NCBI RefSeq assembly: GCF_015670405.1
Contig: NZ_JADPBQ010000004.1
Span: 1-64,000, forward strand
Reading direction: 5' to 3'
Length of the DNA: 64,000 nucleotides
DNA from: Clostridium sp. 1001271B_151109_B4
GTDB lineage: Bacteria; Bacillota; Clostridia; Clostridiales; Clostridiaceae
How positions within the stretch are numbered: position 1 is the stretch's first letter; every line of letters starts with the position of its first letter. The notes below the pieces were generated by a model that was given only the letters and a program-made list of their open reading frames with translations, was not told the DNA's origin and searched no databases. This document shows positions 36,278 to 45,488 of the stretch, piece after piece. Position numbers and translations under genes: made by a program.

Positions 36278-36365
36278 CTTTGGCAACTGGCTGACATAGT
36301 AATTAAACTTTAGTCCCTATAGTTTTGCGTCCTTAAATTTCTTTAAGTTTGCCTATTTAATTTTC
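36278..36365 (-). promoter_or_regulatory. Cyclic di-GMP-I (GEMM) riboswitch aptamer
   Basis: On the minus strand the conserved order of a GEMM-I aptamer is seen: AGGCAAAC, a P2 stem CTTAAA-GAAA-TTTAAG with its GAAA tetraloop, then GGACGCAAA and CTATAGGGACTAAAG. The P3 return strand follows, with CTATGTCAGCCAG, and the closing GTTGCC. The GAAA loop and CTAAAG/receptor arrangement are diagnostic. It is followed by a terminator 130 bases on and then the M60 gene. The remaining part of 36366-36580 holds the likely promoter (a TATAAT on the minus strand near 36417) and nothing else. Confidence 0.92.
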
Positions 36366-36580
36366 AATAATATTGATAATACTTAATATTATTTACAGTA
36401 AAATAATTACTATATAAATTATATCTCATTCTCATTAGTAATCTGTTAAAAAGTATTAACTTTCATATTTTTCAACACAATTTTCATTAATAAATCTTTA
36501 TTTTCCTTTTATTCGACTTATATTCCATTTATAATATACATACTTACCTAATATTAACTATTTTTTAATTATTCTATTCC

Positions 36581-37579
36581 CTATACACTATTTCTTTCAA
36601 CAAGTAAACAATCTAATTTTACTTTTTTTACCACATGATTATTTTTTTCTATTCTTCTATTAAGCTCATCTAAAATTATCTCTGCTGATTTTCTTCCAGC
36701 AGTTTTATAATGATAGTGTACTGTTGTAAGTCTTGGCGTTATAACTCTAGAAATTTTGGAATCTCCCATTCCTACTACTGCTATATCATCTGGAATTTTA
36801 TAATTGTTATCTGTTAGATACTCTATTGACCCTAAAGCTAAATTATCAGTCACGGCGACAATTGCAGTTGGAACATCTTTCCCTTCCATTATCTCTCTAG
36901 TTAATATATATCCACTCTTCTCATCAAAATCACCACTCTTGATATTTTCATAATTTATCTCAATATTATTATTTTTTAATGTTTCTATATAAGCTTGCTT
37001 TCTATATAGTCCAACAGCCTTATCCTCTTCATAAACTCCAATATAACCAATTTTTTTATGCCCTTTTGCAATCAAATAATTAGTTATATCTTCTGTTGCT
37101 TGAAATTCATCAAAATATACAGATGGAAAATTTTCAATATCTTGTGCAACAACAACTATTGGAACCTCTAAATCTTTTATAACTTCTATATGATTTTCTG
37201 TTACCTTAGTTGCCATAAATATTATTCCATCAACTTGATTTGATTTAAATATATTAAGGTATTCTAATTCTTTTTCTATAGATAAATTTGTATTTGCTAT
37301 CAAAATATCATATCCATTAGGAGATAAAACTTCTGTAATACCTTCAACTACTCTTGCTGGGGTCTCACTGCTTATTTTAGGAACTATTACTCCTATTAAA
37401 TTCGTCTTTTTAGTTCTCATACCCTTTGCTTGTCTCTGAGGTGTAAATCCTGTTTCATCAAGCACTTTTTTTATTTTATCTCTAGATTCAACACTAACAT
37501 ATCCATTATTTAAATATCTAGATACTGTAGATTTTGAAACACCCGCTAATTTTGCAATATCTATTATGTTTAATGCCAT
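36581..37579 (-). CDS. LacI family transcriptional regulator (ScrR-like)
   Basis: 332 residues. The N-terminal LacI helix-turn-helix is IIDIAKLAGVSKSTVSRYLN with the hinge region FTPQRQAKGMRTKKTN. The periplasmic-binding-type effector domain has SNQVDGIIFMAT, YFDEFQATEDITNYL and a C-terminal TTVHYHYKTAGRKSAEIILD. It closely resembles sucrose operon repressors of clostridia. Its target is most likely the palindrome before scrK, 8 kb away beyond the M60 gene. It reads on the same strand, but the riboswitch lies between it and the peptidase. Confidence 0.9.
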   Translation of the reverse strand: MALNIIDIAKLAGVSKSTVSRYLNNGYVSVESRDKIKKVLDETGFTPQRQAKGMRTKKTNLIGVIVPKISSETPARVVEGITEVLSPNGYDILIANTNLSIEKELEYLNIFKSNQVDGIIFMATKVTENHIEVIKDLEVPIVVVAQDIENFPSVYFDEFQATEDITNYLIAKGHKKIGYIGVYEEDKAVGLYRKQAYIETLKNNNIEINYENIKSGDFDEKSGYILTREIMEGKDVPTAIVAVTDNLALGSIEYLTDNNYKIPDDIAVVGMGDSKISRVITPRLTTVHYHYKTAGRKSAEIILDELNRRIEKNNHVVKKVKLDCLLVERNSV

Positions 37580-37967
37580 TAGCTATCCTCCCTATATAAT
37601 GAATATTTATAAATTATCTATTACATTTTAACATTATTTAAGATTTTTATCACATTATTCTTAATATTTTTCAGTAACAATTATAAATGAGACTACTTCT
37701 CATTTTCTTTACCAATTGCCTATATATCTTTACCCCTCTAAATTTAATCTTTAAATATCTATTTATTGTAGGAATATTATAAAAATTATTCTTATATATT
37801 AAAATAATTGCTATTTTTTTGTTTGGTAAATAATTCTTTAATGAATTGATAATACTATAAATAGATGTTTTTACTAAATATATTTGTATCATATTAATTA
37901 TAGATGTATATTTTCTAATTATTTATAATAATTAATTTCATATATTTTCACTTAAAGGAGTGATTTT
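37580..37967. other. AT-rich gap between divergent genes
   Basis: 388 bp of strongly AT-rich DNA between the LacI gene (minus) and the secreted/membrane protein gene (plus). It must contain both promoters. A 73-codon minus-strand frame (37671-37892) has no good ribosome binding site and no recognisable motif, so I do not call it a gene. Confidence 0.5.
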
Positions 37968-38879
37968 ATGCTTCACATAGATAAAAATAATAAATTCAAA
38001 GTTATAAATAATATTTTAATAGCAGTATATTACTTATTAGTAATTGCACTGTTTGCTTACTTCTTTTTTTGCATCGGCAAGATTCCTCCTAGTAATTATA
38101 TTTTACAAAACAACATTTTAAATAGTGTTGCAGCTAGCGCGGATATTACTAGCATTGAATCAACTAATAACCTTAATACTGAAACTACTAGCCCATATGA
38201 AGAAGCGCTAACTAAGTTTATTTCATCAGCTTTTAATGAACGTAATAATAGCTTTTTAAATGGCAATGTAGCTAAACTATACAATTATTATGGAACTTCT
38301 GAATCTAATGGAAAATATTCATTAGAGTATGAATTTAAAAGAATAGCTTACTTGAGGGATTGGTCACTAGAACGCTCTATAATTTTTACTTCTATTAGTT
38401 CATCTGTTGTTATTAATAAAATAAATAGGAATGATAATAAAATCATAGTTAATTTAGATGAATATTACAATTTTAATTATCTTCATAATAAACAAGTAAC
38501 TTCAAATAAATTTTCTTTCACTATACCACATATAATGACTATTTATTCTTATACTAATGAATATGGTGAAGAAAATTTTATTATCGATAAAGATTATTAT
38601 AGTGATATTTTCAATGATGATTTAAATGATTATGACTTCACACTAACCGAAACTTCTTTACCTTATACTAAAAGAATAAATCCTGATTATAATGTTTCTA
38701 GTAGTTTTAATAAAGATGATGTCATAAGATTTGATAAATCACTTTTTACTGATCACAAAGCAATAATATCCGGATATGATTCAAATGGCTATCCTTTAAT
38801 TGATAGTAATTTATTTAATATAACTAATATGCCATTTGATTTAGGTTGGAAGGAAAAAAATATAAAATTATCATATTAA
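37968..38879 (+). CDS. Membrane-anchored protein, degenerate amidase-like (PF12671 type)
   Basis: 303 residues starting after AAGGAG. It has one membrane helix (about residues 16-37), then an extracellular part. Its middle resembles the N-terminal region of clostridial putative amidase proteins. The end (FTDHKAIISGYDSNGYPLID, then PFDLGWKEKN) matches the C-terminal end of their amidase domain, where DHA-IV-GYD holds the catalytic His. The expected Cys motif (DCTNFVSQ) and the residues between are missing, so it looks like a catalytically dead or internally deleted member. Sure of the gene, less sure of the family. Confidence 0.7.
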   Translation: MLHIDKNNKFKVINNILIAVYYLLVIALFAYFFFCIGKIPPSNYILQNNILNSVAASADITSIESTNNLNTETTSPYEEALTKFISSAFNERNNSFLNGNVAKLYNYYGTSESNGKYSLEYEFKRIAYLRDWSLERSIIFTSISSSVVINKINRNDNKIIVNLDEYYNFNYLHNKQVTSNKFSFTIPHIMTIYSYTNEYGEENFIIDKDYYSDIFNDDLNDYDFTLTETSLPYTKRINPDYNVSSSFNKDDVIRFDKSLFTDHKAIISGYDSNGYPLIDSNLFNITNMPFDLGWKEKNIKLSY

Positions 38880-38880
38880 T

Positions 38881-38907
38881 AAAAGGTTAGGCAATGCCTA
38901 ACCTTTT
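38881..38907. terminator. Bidirectional intrinsic terminator
   Basis: A perfect 12-bp stem AAAAGGTTAGGC / GCCTAACCTTTT with a 3-nt loop, between the convergent amidase-like gene (plus) and smpB (minus). A and T runs are part of the arms. Confidence 0.9.
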
Positions 38908-38908
38908 A

Positions 38909-39379
38909 TTAATATCTATTACTTGCTTTCATTTGACGTTCAATATCTCTCTTAGCTGCTTTTTCTAACATTGAATCTCTCTTATCGTAATTTTTCTTAC
39001 CTTTACAAATTCCAAGAGCCACTTTAACTCTCCCATTCTTTAGGTATAAAGATAATGGAACTAATGTATACCCATCTCTTGAAACTAAGCCCGCTAATCT
39101 TCCTATTTGTTCTTTATGAAGTAAAAGCTTTCTTGCTCTTAAAGGATCAACATTAAATATATTACCTTGCTCATAAGGACTAATATGCATATTTAAAATA
39201 AATACTTCACCATTTCTTACGTCTGCATAACAATCTTTTAGGTTACACTTTCCACCTCTAATAGATTTAACTTCTGTTCCTACTAACTCAATCCCTGCTT
39301 CAATTGTTTCTTCAACAAAATAATCATGACGAGCTTTTCTATTTTCAGCTAAAGAATTACTATTCTTAACTCTTGCCAA
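38909..39379 (-). CDS. smpB: SsrA-binding protein
   Basis: 156 residues from the TTG at 39379 (GGTGAG lies just before it); the frame also offers a GTG three codons earlier with no ribosome binding site. The SmpB core is clear: [46 protein letters not shown] and [20 protein letters not shown], with the positively charged C-terminal tail. It binds tmRNA (23157-23512) and enters the ribosome with it. It follows rnr on the same strand, the common clostridial order. Confidence 0.95.
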   Translation of the reverse strand: MARVKNSNSLAENRKARHDYFVEETIEAGIELVGTEVKSIRGGKCNLKDCYADVRNGEVFILNMHISPYEQGNIFNVDPLRARKLLLHKEQIGRLAGLVSRDGYTLVPLSLYLKNGRVKVALGICKGKKNYDKRDSMLEKAAKRDIERQMKASNRY

Positions 39380-39584
39380 TCTTCTCACCCACTTTTTATT
39401 TACACGTTTTTTCTTAATTATATCAAGAACTCCTAATAATCACAATATATCTAGTTACCTCATGTAATTACGAAAAAAGAAATATTATCTTTTTTCTTGA
39501 TATACATAGTAAGCTAAAATATACTCAAAACTAAACTTCTAATATCTGCAACTCAAGCATTAACTAATCCAAGTAAAATTCAAT

Positions 39585-39818
39585 CAATTCCGTACATCTG
39601 ATAATAAAGAAAAATATAAATGGAGTATCGGAAGGAATATTATAATTAAGTTTTAGAATTTAATTATTATCCGTAAGAAAATGACCGTTAAAAAGCTGAG
39701 GGAGTGAAACGACATTCGAAGCTTTAGGTCATTTTATGAAGTGAATAATATAAATTCTTAACGAAATTATATTAATTCCTGTAGATATTCCATTTATTTT
39801 TTCGCCCTACCATGATAA
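39585..39818. repeat. Intergenic nested-hairpin repeat, long copy of family B
   Basis: The outer blocks match the copy at 4031-4128: TACATCT, ATAAATGG-GTATC, GGAAGGAATAT on one side, and ATTCCTGTAGATATTCCATTTATT with CCTACCATGAT on the other. Inside lies a further hairpin with arms AAAATGACC / GGTCATTTT and AAAGCT / AGCTTT, and another AT-rich pair around it. The result is a rod-like structure of over 200 nt. It fills most of the gap between rnr and smpB. The bases 39389-39584 are AT-rich with nothing else seen. Confidence 0.6.
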
Positions 39819-39825
39819 ACAAATA

Positions 39826-42081
39826 TTATTCGTTAAATTCCTCTTCTGGTTCAGTTGTAGTTTCTGTATTTTCCATTTCTTCAGGCTTTGTTCCAAATTC
39901 TTTTTTTACTTCAGCTATTATTGATGCTGTTTCTTCACTTGGTACAATTTCTTCAAGATTTTGTTCGCTATCTAAAATATCAAAGAAAACTTCTCTATTA
40001 TCTATATCAACTCTAGAACATTTAACTTTTACAGAGTCTCCAAGTCTATAAACCTTCTTATTTCTTTGACCCAATAACATTAAATGTTGCTCATCATAAA
40101 CATAATAATCGTCATCTAAATCAGTAATATGAACAAGACCTTCTACTGTATTAGGAAGTTCAACAAATATTCCGAATGATGTAACTGAAGAAATAATTCC
40201 TTCGAATTCTTCACCTATTCTATCCATCATATATTCAGCTTTCTTTAAATCATCTACTTCTCTTTCAGCTTCTTCTGCTAATCTTTCCATTTCTGATGAT
40301 TGCTTCGCTGCTATATCAACTATTGGTGCTAATTTAGTAGCTCTCTTTTCATCAATCTTACCATTTAAATATTCTTTAATTATTCTATGAATTTGTAAGT
40401 CTGGATATCTTCTTATTGGTGAAGTAAAGTGACAATAATAAGTTGCTGCTAATCCAAAGTGACTTGAACATTCTGGCGTATATTTTGCCTTCATCATACT
40501 TCTTAATAAAAGAGTACTTACTACAGTTTCTTCCTTCTTCCCCTTTACCTTTTCTAATACATCTTGTAGAATTCTTGGGTGAATATCTTGAGTAACTTTC
40601 ATTGTATAACCTAAGTTATATATAAAATCTCTAAACTTCTCTAACTTTTCTTCATCTGGATTTTCATGAACTCTATATACGAAAGGTAAATTAGTCCAGA
40701 ACATGTGCTCTGCAATAGTTTCATTACAAACAAGCATAAATTCCTCAATTATTCTATTAGCAATTTCTCTTTCATATGGTTTTATATCAATTGGCTTACC
40801 ATTTTCATTTAAGATTATCTTAGATTCTTCAAAATCAAAATCTATAGCTCCTCTCTTCATTCTCTTTTCTCTAAGAATTAAGCAAAGCTCTTCCATTGTT
40901 TTAAAATCATCAACTAAATAATCATACTTCTTAATAAGCTCTTCATCATGATCTTTTAATATTTTAGTTACATCAGTATAAGTCATTCTTTCTGAAGTCC
41001 TTATAACTGTTTCTGCTATTTCGTGCTCACAGACTTTACCCTTACTATCAATAGTCATAAAGCAACTTAATGCTAATCTATCAACTTTAGGATTAAGAGA
41101 ACATATTCCATTTGAAAGCTTTTTAGGTAGCATAGGAATAACTCTATCTATTAAATAAACTGAAGTTGCTCTCTTTAAAGCTTCTTTATCTAAAGGATTC
41201 TTTTCCCTAACATAATGAGTTACATCAGCTATATGAACTCCTAATTTATACTTCCCATTATCTAATTTCTCAATAGATACAGCATCATCTAAATCCTTTG
41301 CATCTTCCCCATCTATTGTAACCATTCTAAGATTTCTTATATCTTTTCTTCTCTTAATTTCTTTTTCTTCTATTTCCTCAGATATACCTTCAGCATATGC
41401 TAATACCTTAGGAGGAAATTCTTCTGGAAGCCCATGCTTTTTAATTATAGTTAAAATATCTAATCCTTTTTCACCTTTTTTCCCTAGAACTTCCTTAATT
41501 ATCCCTTCTGGACTTCTTCTCTTATCTGGCCATTTAGTTACTTCAGCAATAACTACATCACCATGATTTGCACCATTTTTATCTTTTTTAGAAATAAAAA
41601 TATCTTGATTTAATCTAGTATCTTCCGGAACAACAAATCCAAAATTTCTACTATCTTCATAAATACCAATTATTTTAGTATTTGCTCTTTCAAGTATTTC
41701 TATAACTTCTCCTTCCCTTTTTTTACCATTGATATCATCTCTAGTAATTTGTACAAGAACTCTATCATTATTCATTGCACCATTAATAAATGAACTTGGT
41801 ATAAAGACATCTCTTTCGCCTTCTTCTTCTGGTATTAAGAATCCAAATCCCTTTTTATGTGCTTGAAGTTTTCCTTTTATTAATCCTAGTCTTTCAGGCA
41901 CTGCAAATTTATCTTTTTTAGTTCTAACAATTGAACCTTCTAATTCCATTACTTTTAAAGCTCTCTTAAAAGCTTTATATTCATCTGGATTAATATCAAA
42001 AACTGTAACCAATTCTTGAATATCCATAGGTCTATATGCTTCTTCTCTCATGAAGCTAAGTAGGGTTTCTTTTATTCCCAT
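39826..42081 (-). CDS. rnr: Ribonuclease R
   Basis: 751 residues of the RNase II/R family. Order: an N-terminal helix-turn-helix (about 1-60), two cold-shock domains (about 65-225), the RNB catalytic domain with DGEDAKDLDDAV (Asp cluster binding Mg2+, about residue 255-265) and HIADVTHYV, then YLIDRVIPMLPKKLSNGICS. A C-terminal S1 domain (about 630-710, GIISSVTSFGIFVELPNTVEGLVHI) and an acidic tail follow. It degrades structured RNA 3' to 5' and works with tmRNA in non-stop mRNA decay. GGAGG precedes the ATG. It lies between secG and smpB. Confidence 0.96.
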   Translation of the reverse strand: MGIKETLLSFMREEAYRPMDIQELVTVFDINPDEYKAFKRALKVMELEGSIVRTKKDKFAVPERLGLIKGKLQAHKKGFGFLIPEEEGERDVFIPSSFINGAMNNDRVLVQITRDDINGKKREGEVIEILERANTKIIGIYEDSRNFGFVVPEDTRLNQDIFISKKDKNGANHGDVVIAEVTKWPDKRRSPEGIIKEVLGKKGEKGLDILTIIKKHGLPEEFPPKVLAYAEGISEEIEEKEIKRRKDIRNLRMVTIDGEDAKDLDDAVSIEKLDNGKYKLGVHIADVTHYVREKNPLDKEALKRATSVYLIDRVIPMLPKKLSNGICSLNPKVDRLALSCFMTIDSKGKVCEHEIAETVIRTSERMTYTDVTKILKDHDEELIKKYDYLVDDFKTMEELCLILREKRMKRGAIDFDFEESKIILNENGKPIDIKPYEREIANRIIEEFMLVCNETIAEHMFWTNLPFVYRVHENPDEEKLEKFRDFIYNLGYTMKVTQDIHPRILQDVLEKVKGKKEETVVSTLLLRSMMKAKYTPECSSHFGLAATYYCHFTSPIRRYPDLQIHRIIKEYLNGKIDEKRATKLAPIVDIAAKQSSEMERLAEEAEREVDDLKKAEYMMDRIGEEFEGIISSVTSFGIFVELPNTVEGLVHITDLDDDYYVYDEQHLMLLGQRNKKVYRLGDSVKVKCSRVDIDNREVFFDILDSEQNLEEIVPSEETASIIAEVKKEFGTKPEEMENTETTTEPEEEFNE

Positions 42082-42269
42082 TTAATTTCCTCCGTTTAAC
42101 TTATAATATCTCCATTTTTTTCTTATACACACTATTTATTATACTACCACATGTTTGTTTTTTTATTCAATACAGTGCATTAAATATCTTATACTATCAT
42201 TTTATTCAATTGTTTTATCTTTAAACATGTTAAAAGCAAATTTATAGCTTACTTTTTACATTAATAAAA

Positions 42270-42301
42270 GGAGTGTACCAAATTACTTATCGATACACTC
42301 C
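42270..42301 (-). terminator. Terminator after secG
   Basis: GGAGTGTA (42270-42277) pairs with TACACTCC (42294-42301), followed by TTTTATT on the minus strand. The stem lies 10 bp beyond the secG stop. Confidence 0.75.
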
Positions 42302-42310
42302 CTAAATATC

Positions 42311-42541
42311 TTAAATTAAATTTAATGCTATCGTATTTATTGCAAATAAAAGCATTGAAACTATAGTTACTTTAACTAGCATTGCTTCTTTTGTCTTTGA
42401 TTTATTCTTAGTGAAGAATGTTTCACTTTTGCTACCTTGAATTAACCCGCTTAAAGCATCAGCTTTACTTTTTTGCATTAATATTGATATAACAACTATT
42501 AATCCTAAAACCGCTTCTAAAACAAATAAAAAAGTTTTCAC
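42311..42541 (-). CDS. secG: Preprotein translocase subunit SecG
   Basis: The ORF opens 25 codons earlier, but the GTG at 42541 follows GGGAGGTGT and gives a 76-residue protein, the usual length. It has two membrane helices (FLFVLEAVLGLIVVISILMQ at the start and VKVTIVSMLLFAINTIAL at the end) joined by the conserved KSKADALSGLIQGSKSETFF loop. It is the accessory subunit of the SecYEG channel. The gene heads the secG-rnr-smpB set. Confidence 0.93.
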   Translation of the reverse strand: MKTFLFVLEAVLGLIVVISILMQKSKADALSGLIQGSKSETFFTKNKSKTKEAMLVKVTIVSMLLFAINTIALNLI

Positions 42542-42650
42542 GGTTACACCTCCCATATTATACTTTTCGTGCATATTCATATACTTCATCATAACATAAT
42601 ATATATTACATATCAAGATTATTTACAAATAGCCCCATTATTAAACATAT

Positions 42651-43727
42651 TTACTTACCTATTGCTATTTTATCAGCTACCCTTTTATTATTCAGATATT
42701 TTTCTTTTAAATTCTTCTTAAATAATCCTATAAATAATACTATTACACCACTGATTATTACAAATAAATAAAAACTAATTCCTCTGCTTAATAGCATCGC
42801 TGAACTTAATGTACTTGCTGGAAAAAGGGTCTTAAATAGTGTTAAAAAACTACTTTCACTGCTACCTACAGCACCTGGAAGTGGAAGTGCTGATACTGAA
42901 ATAAACAATATTGATTGTAAAGAAAAAACACTCATAAATGAATATGTTGATAAATTAAGAGCTTTATATACAAAGAAAGTAATACTGTAATTGAAAAATA
43001 TTTGTGCAAATGTTGTTAAAACTACTTTTACAATAACCATTTTATTTTCCTTAATAAATATAGCCCCTTCTTGATATTGGTTAATTTCCTCATCAACAAT
43101 ATTCCTTAGCTTATTTGAATTTATAAATCTAATTCTACTTACTAACTTAAAAATTAATTCTATTATCTTAGATATAAACTTTTTTGAAAATATAGCTAAA
43201 CCGATAAATAAAAATACCATGGTATTAAATATAATTCCTATCCCAATCAAAATCTTTATTGCTGGATTTAAAGTTATAATAAACTTGTAATTTCCCATAA
43301 ATGATAGTAATGCTACTACTATAGTAACAAATTGAAAACTAGCTAACTCTACTAACAATACAAGTGATGAATGTGAAATATCCACATTGTCTTTTTTCAT
43401 ATAATAAATTTGCATTGGTTGTCCACCTGAAGCGGATGGAGTTATCGAACTAAAGAAAAAACCTACAAATGCATATTTTAATCCCTTAACAATACTTATA
43501 TCATATGAAAGCAATCTTAACATACGTCTTATATTAATGGCTTCACAACATATAAAAAAGAACATAAATAAAATTCCTACATATATATATGTTAAATTTA
43601 CAGACTTTAATGTTTCAACTATATTATTAAAACTATTATCTTTAAAAACTATAAAAAAAGTAACTCCTATAAGTGCAATAAAAAGCAGACTGCTTTTTAA
43701 AATCTTTTTTAAACTCATACTATTCAT
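42651..43727 (-). CDS. Lysylphosphatidylglycerol synthase TM region/YbhN-family membrane protein
   Basis: 358 residues with about eight hydrophobic segments and the UPF0104 pattern, including FFFSSITPSASGGQPMQIYY (about residues 92-111) and LPLPGAVGSSESSF near 280. Members act as flippases or as stand-alone membrane domains related to MprF. It overlaps the polysaccharide deacetylase gene by 8 bp and is the last gene of a three-gene operon with a glycolipid-type glycosyltransferase. This suggests a role in moving a lipid-linked sugar or lipid across the membrane, which is inference. Confidence 0.82.
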   Translation of the reverse strand: MNSMSLKKILKSSLLFIALIGVTFFIVFKDNSFNNIVETLKSVNLTYIYVGILFMFFFICCEAINIRRMLRLLSYDISIVKGLKYAFVGFFFSSITPSASGGQPMQIYYMKKDNVDISHSSLVLLVELASFQFVTIVVALLSFMGNYKFIITLNPAIKILIGIGIIFNTMVFLFIGLAIFSKKFISKIIELIFKLVSRIRFINSNKLRNIVDEEINQYQEGAIFIKENKMVIVKVVLTTFAQIFFNYSITFFVYKALNLSTYSFMSVFSLQSILFISVSALPLPGAVGSSESSFLTLFKTLFPASTLSSAMLLSRGISFYLFVIISGVIVLFIGLFKKNLKEKYLNNKRVADKIAIGK

Positions 43728-44403
43728 AAAGTTCTCCTACATTTAAAAACTTAAACCCTTCTTCTAACCATATTGGTATTGTTTTATCTAACGCTGATAT
43801 TGTTCTTGCTGGAGCCCCATTGCTACCTCTTCCATCATGAAGGCAAATAACATTTTTATTTTTTGATTCCTTCAATAATCGTCTTGAAATTTCATCAGCA
43901 GTTATATCAGATTTCCAATCGCCAATAATCACATCCCAAAGAACTAATTTAAAATCATATTTTCTTATATTAAATAATGTCATTAAATTCAAATGCCCCC
44001 ATGGTGGTCTAAAGGATTTTATATCTATATTTAATTCTTTCATTATTTTTGCACTTTTCTTAAAATCCTTATTAGTATATAAAGGACCCTTTATTAAAGC
44101 ATTTTCATGCTCAAAAGAATGTAATCCAATAGTATGTCCTTCTTCTTTCATACGATTAATTATTTGGCTATTTTTCTCTGCAAAGCTTGCTACACAAAAA
44201 AATGTAGCTTTTATATCATATTTCTTAAGTAAATCTAATAATTGCTTTGTATAATTTTCATCTGGTCCATCATCAAAAGTTAATGCTAAATATTTTTCCT
44301 CATCAATACCTTTAGTTATTGGGGTGCCCTTAACCTTAAAATAAAAGGTTGGAATAACACTGTATGTTAATATTAAAAATAGTATTATAACTATAATTTC
44401 CAT
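43720..44403 (-). CDS. Polysaccharide deacetylase (CE4/NodB)
   Basis: 227 residues with one N-terminal membrane helix (residues 3-21). The NodB motifs are complete: LALTFDDGPD (about 40-49, metal and catalytic Asp), HSFEHEN (metal His), FRPPWGH, LWDVIIGDW and VICLHDG. It removes N- or O-acetyl groups from an extracellular glycan, commonly peptidoglycan or a surface polymer. Middle gene of the envelope operon, 2 bp after the glycosyltransferase stop. Confidence 0.9.
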   Translation of the reverse strand: MEIIVIILFLILTYSVIPTFYFKVKGTPITKGIDEEKYLALTFDDGPDENYTKQLLDLLKKYDIKATFFCVASFAEKNSQIINRMKEEGHTIGLHSFEHENALIKGPLYTNKDFKKSAKIMKELNIDIKSFRPPWGHLNLMTLFNIRKYDFKLVLWDVIIGDWKSDITADEISRRLLKESKNKNVICLHDGRGSNGAPARTISALDKTIPIWLEEGFKFLNVGELYE

Positions 44404-44405
44404 GA

Positions 44406-45488
44406 TTATGCCCCCTTCATAAATTTATCTAAAACATTTATAATTTCATTTTGATTAATTCTGCTTTTTATATCTCTCATGTTCTTTTTCATTTTTGTAA
44501 TTTCATCGTCATCATTAATAAGATTTAAAATATCTGAAATTATATCAAAATCCTTATCTCTAATGACTTTTCCTATTTTTTCTTTTTCTATAAACTTTGA
44601 ATTCTTAATTTCTTGAACTAAAAATGGATTTACAACATATATTGGAACCTCACTATAAATTGCTTCAAATAAAGTTATTCCTCCTGATTTCGAAATTATT
44701 AAATCTGATTTTTCCATATATTTACTTACTTCTTCTGTATATCCTACAACTTTAATATTTTTATATTTCTCCTTAAGATAGTCATACATACTTTTATTAT
44801 TCCCTGTTATAATTGTTGTTTTTATATCTTTTACATCATTAAGGGTTTCAAACACCTCATCATTTACTGATATTAATCCTAATCCTCCACCCATAATAAG
44901 AATCTCTTTTTTCTTATTACTTTTATTTAGATCTCTATCAATTTCTCTAAATTGTTTTCTCACTGGAATTCCAGTTATAATTATTTTTTCCTCACTAATT
45001 CCTTTACTAACTAAACTCTTTTTTATTTTTTTATCTCCAACAAAATAAAAGTTTGTATTTTTATGAATCCATTCACTATGACTAGAGATATCAGTAATAA
45101 ATGTTAGTAATGGTATATTAGATTTTTTTATTGACTTATATTTTGAAATATATTGAGAACTTATTGGTAAAGTTGAAATAACAACTTCTGGATTATATTC
45201 ATTAAATAACTTATCTAACTTTTTAATGAATAAATAATTAAATGTTTTTATATTCCGCTCCTCATTATTAGTATTTATAAAATTATAAAGATTAGCCCAT
45301 TTACTAACTAAAGTATCAAAACTCTTATAAACATAATTGCTTATAGTTGGAAATAAATAATCTATTATATCAATTATTTTTATATTTACATTGATTTCTT
45401 TATAATTTTCTTCTATCTCTTGTTTTATTGCTTCTGCAGCTGAATAATGCCCCATTCCAAATTTTCCTGTTAAAATTAATATATTCAT
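44406..45488 (-). CDS. MGDG synthase/UgtP-like glycosyltransferase (GT28)
   Basis: 360 residues. The N-terminal ILTGKFGMGHYSAAEAIKQE matches MGDG_synth, and the C-terminal GT28 domain has GGGLGL near 206 and the nucleotide-sugar binding segment SGGITLFEAIYSEVPIYV near 275. Such enzymes add glucose or galactose to diacylglycerol to make membrane glycolipids and lipoteichoic acid anchors; murG-like activity is less likely. First gene of the three-gene envelope operon. Confidence 0.88.
   Translation of the reverse strand: MNILILTGKFGMGHYSAAEAIKQEIEENYKEINVNIKIIDIIDYLFPTISNYVYKSFDTLVSKWANLYNFINTNNEERNIKTFNYLFIKKLDKLFNEYNPEVVISTLPISSQYISKYKSIKKSNIPLLTFITDISSHSEWIHKNTNFYFVGDKKIKKSLVSKGISEEKIIITGIPVRKQFREIDRDLNKSNKKKEILIMGGGLGLISVNDEVFETLNDVKDIKTTIITGNNKSMYDYLKEKYKNIKVVGYTEEVSKYMEKSDLIISKSGGITLFEAIYSEVPIYVVNPFLVQEIKNSKFIEKEKIGKVIRDKDFDIISDILNLINDDDEITKMKKNMRDIKSRINQNEIINVLDKFMKGA

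Noticed and set aside
37671-37892. 73-codon minus-strand frame in the LacI upstream gap
   Set aside because: No ribosome binding site, low-complexity Ile/Asn/Lys/Tyr composition typical of AT-rich noise, and no recognisable motif.
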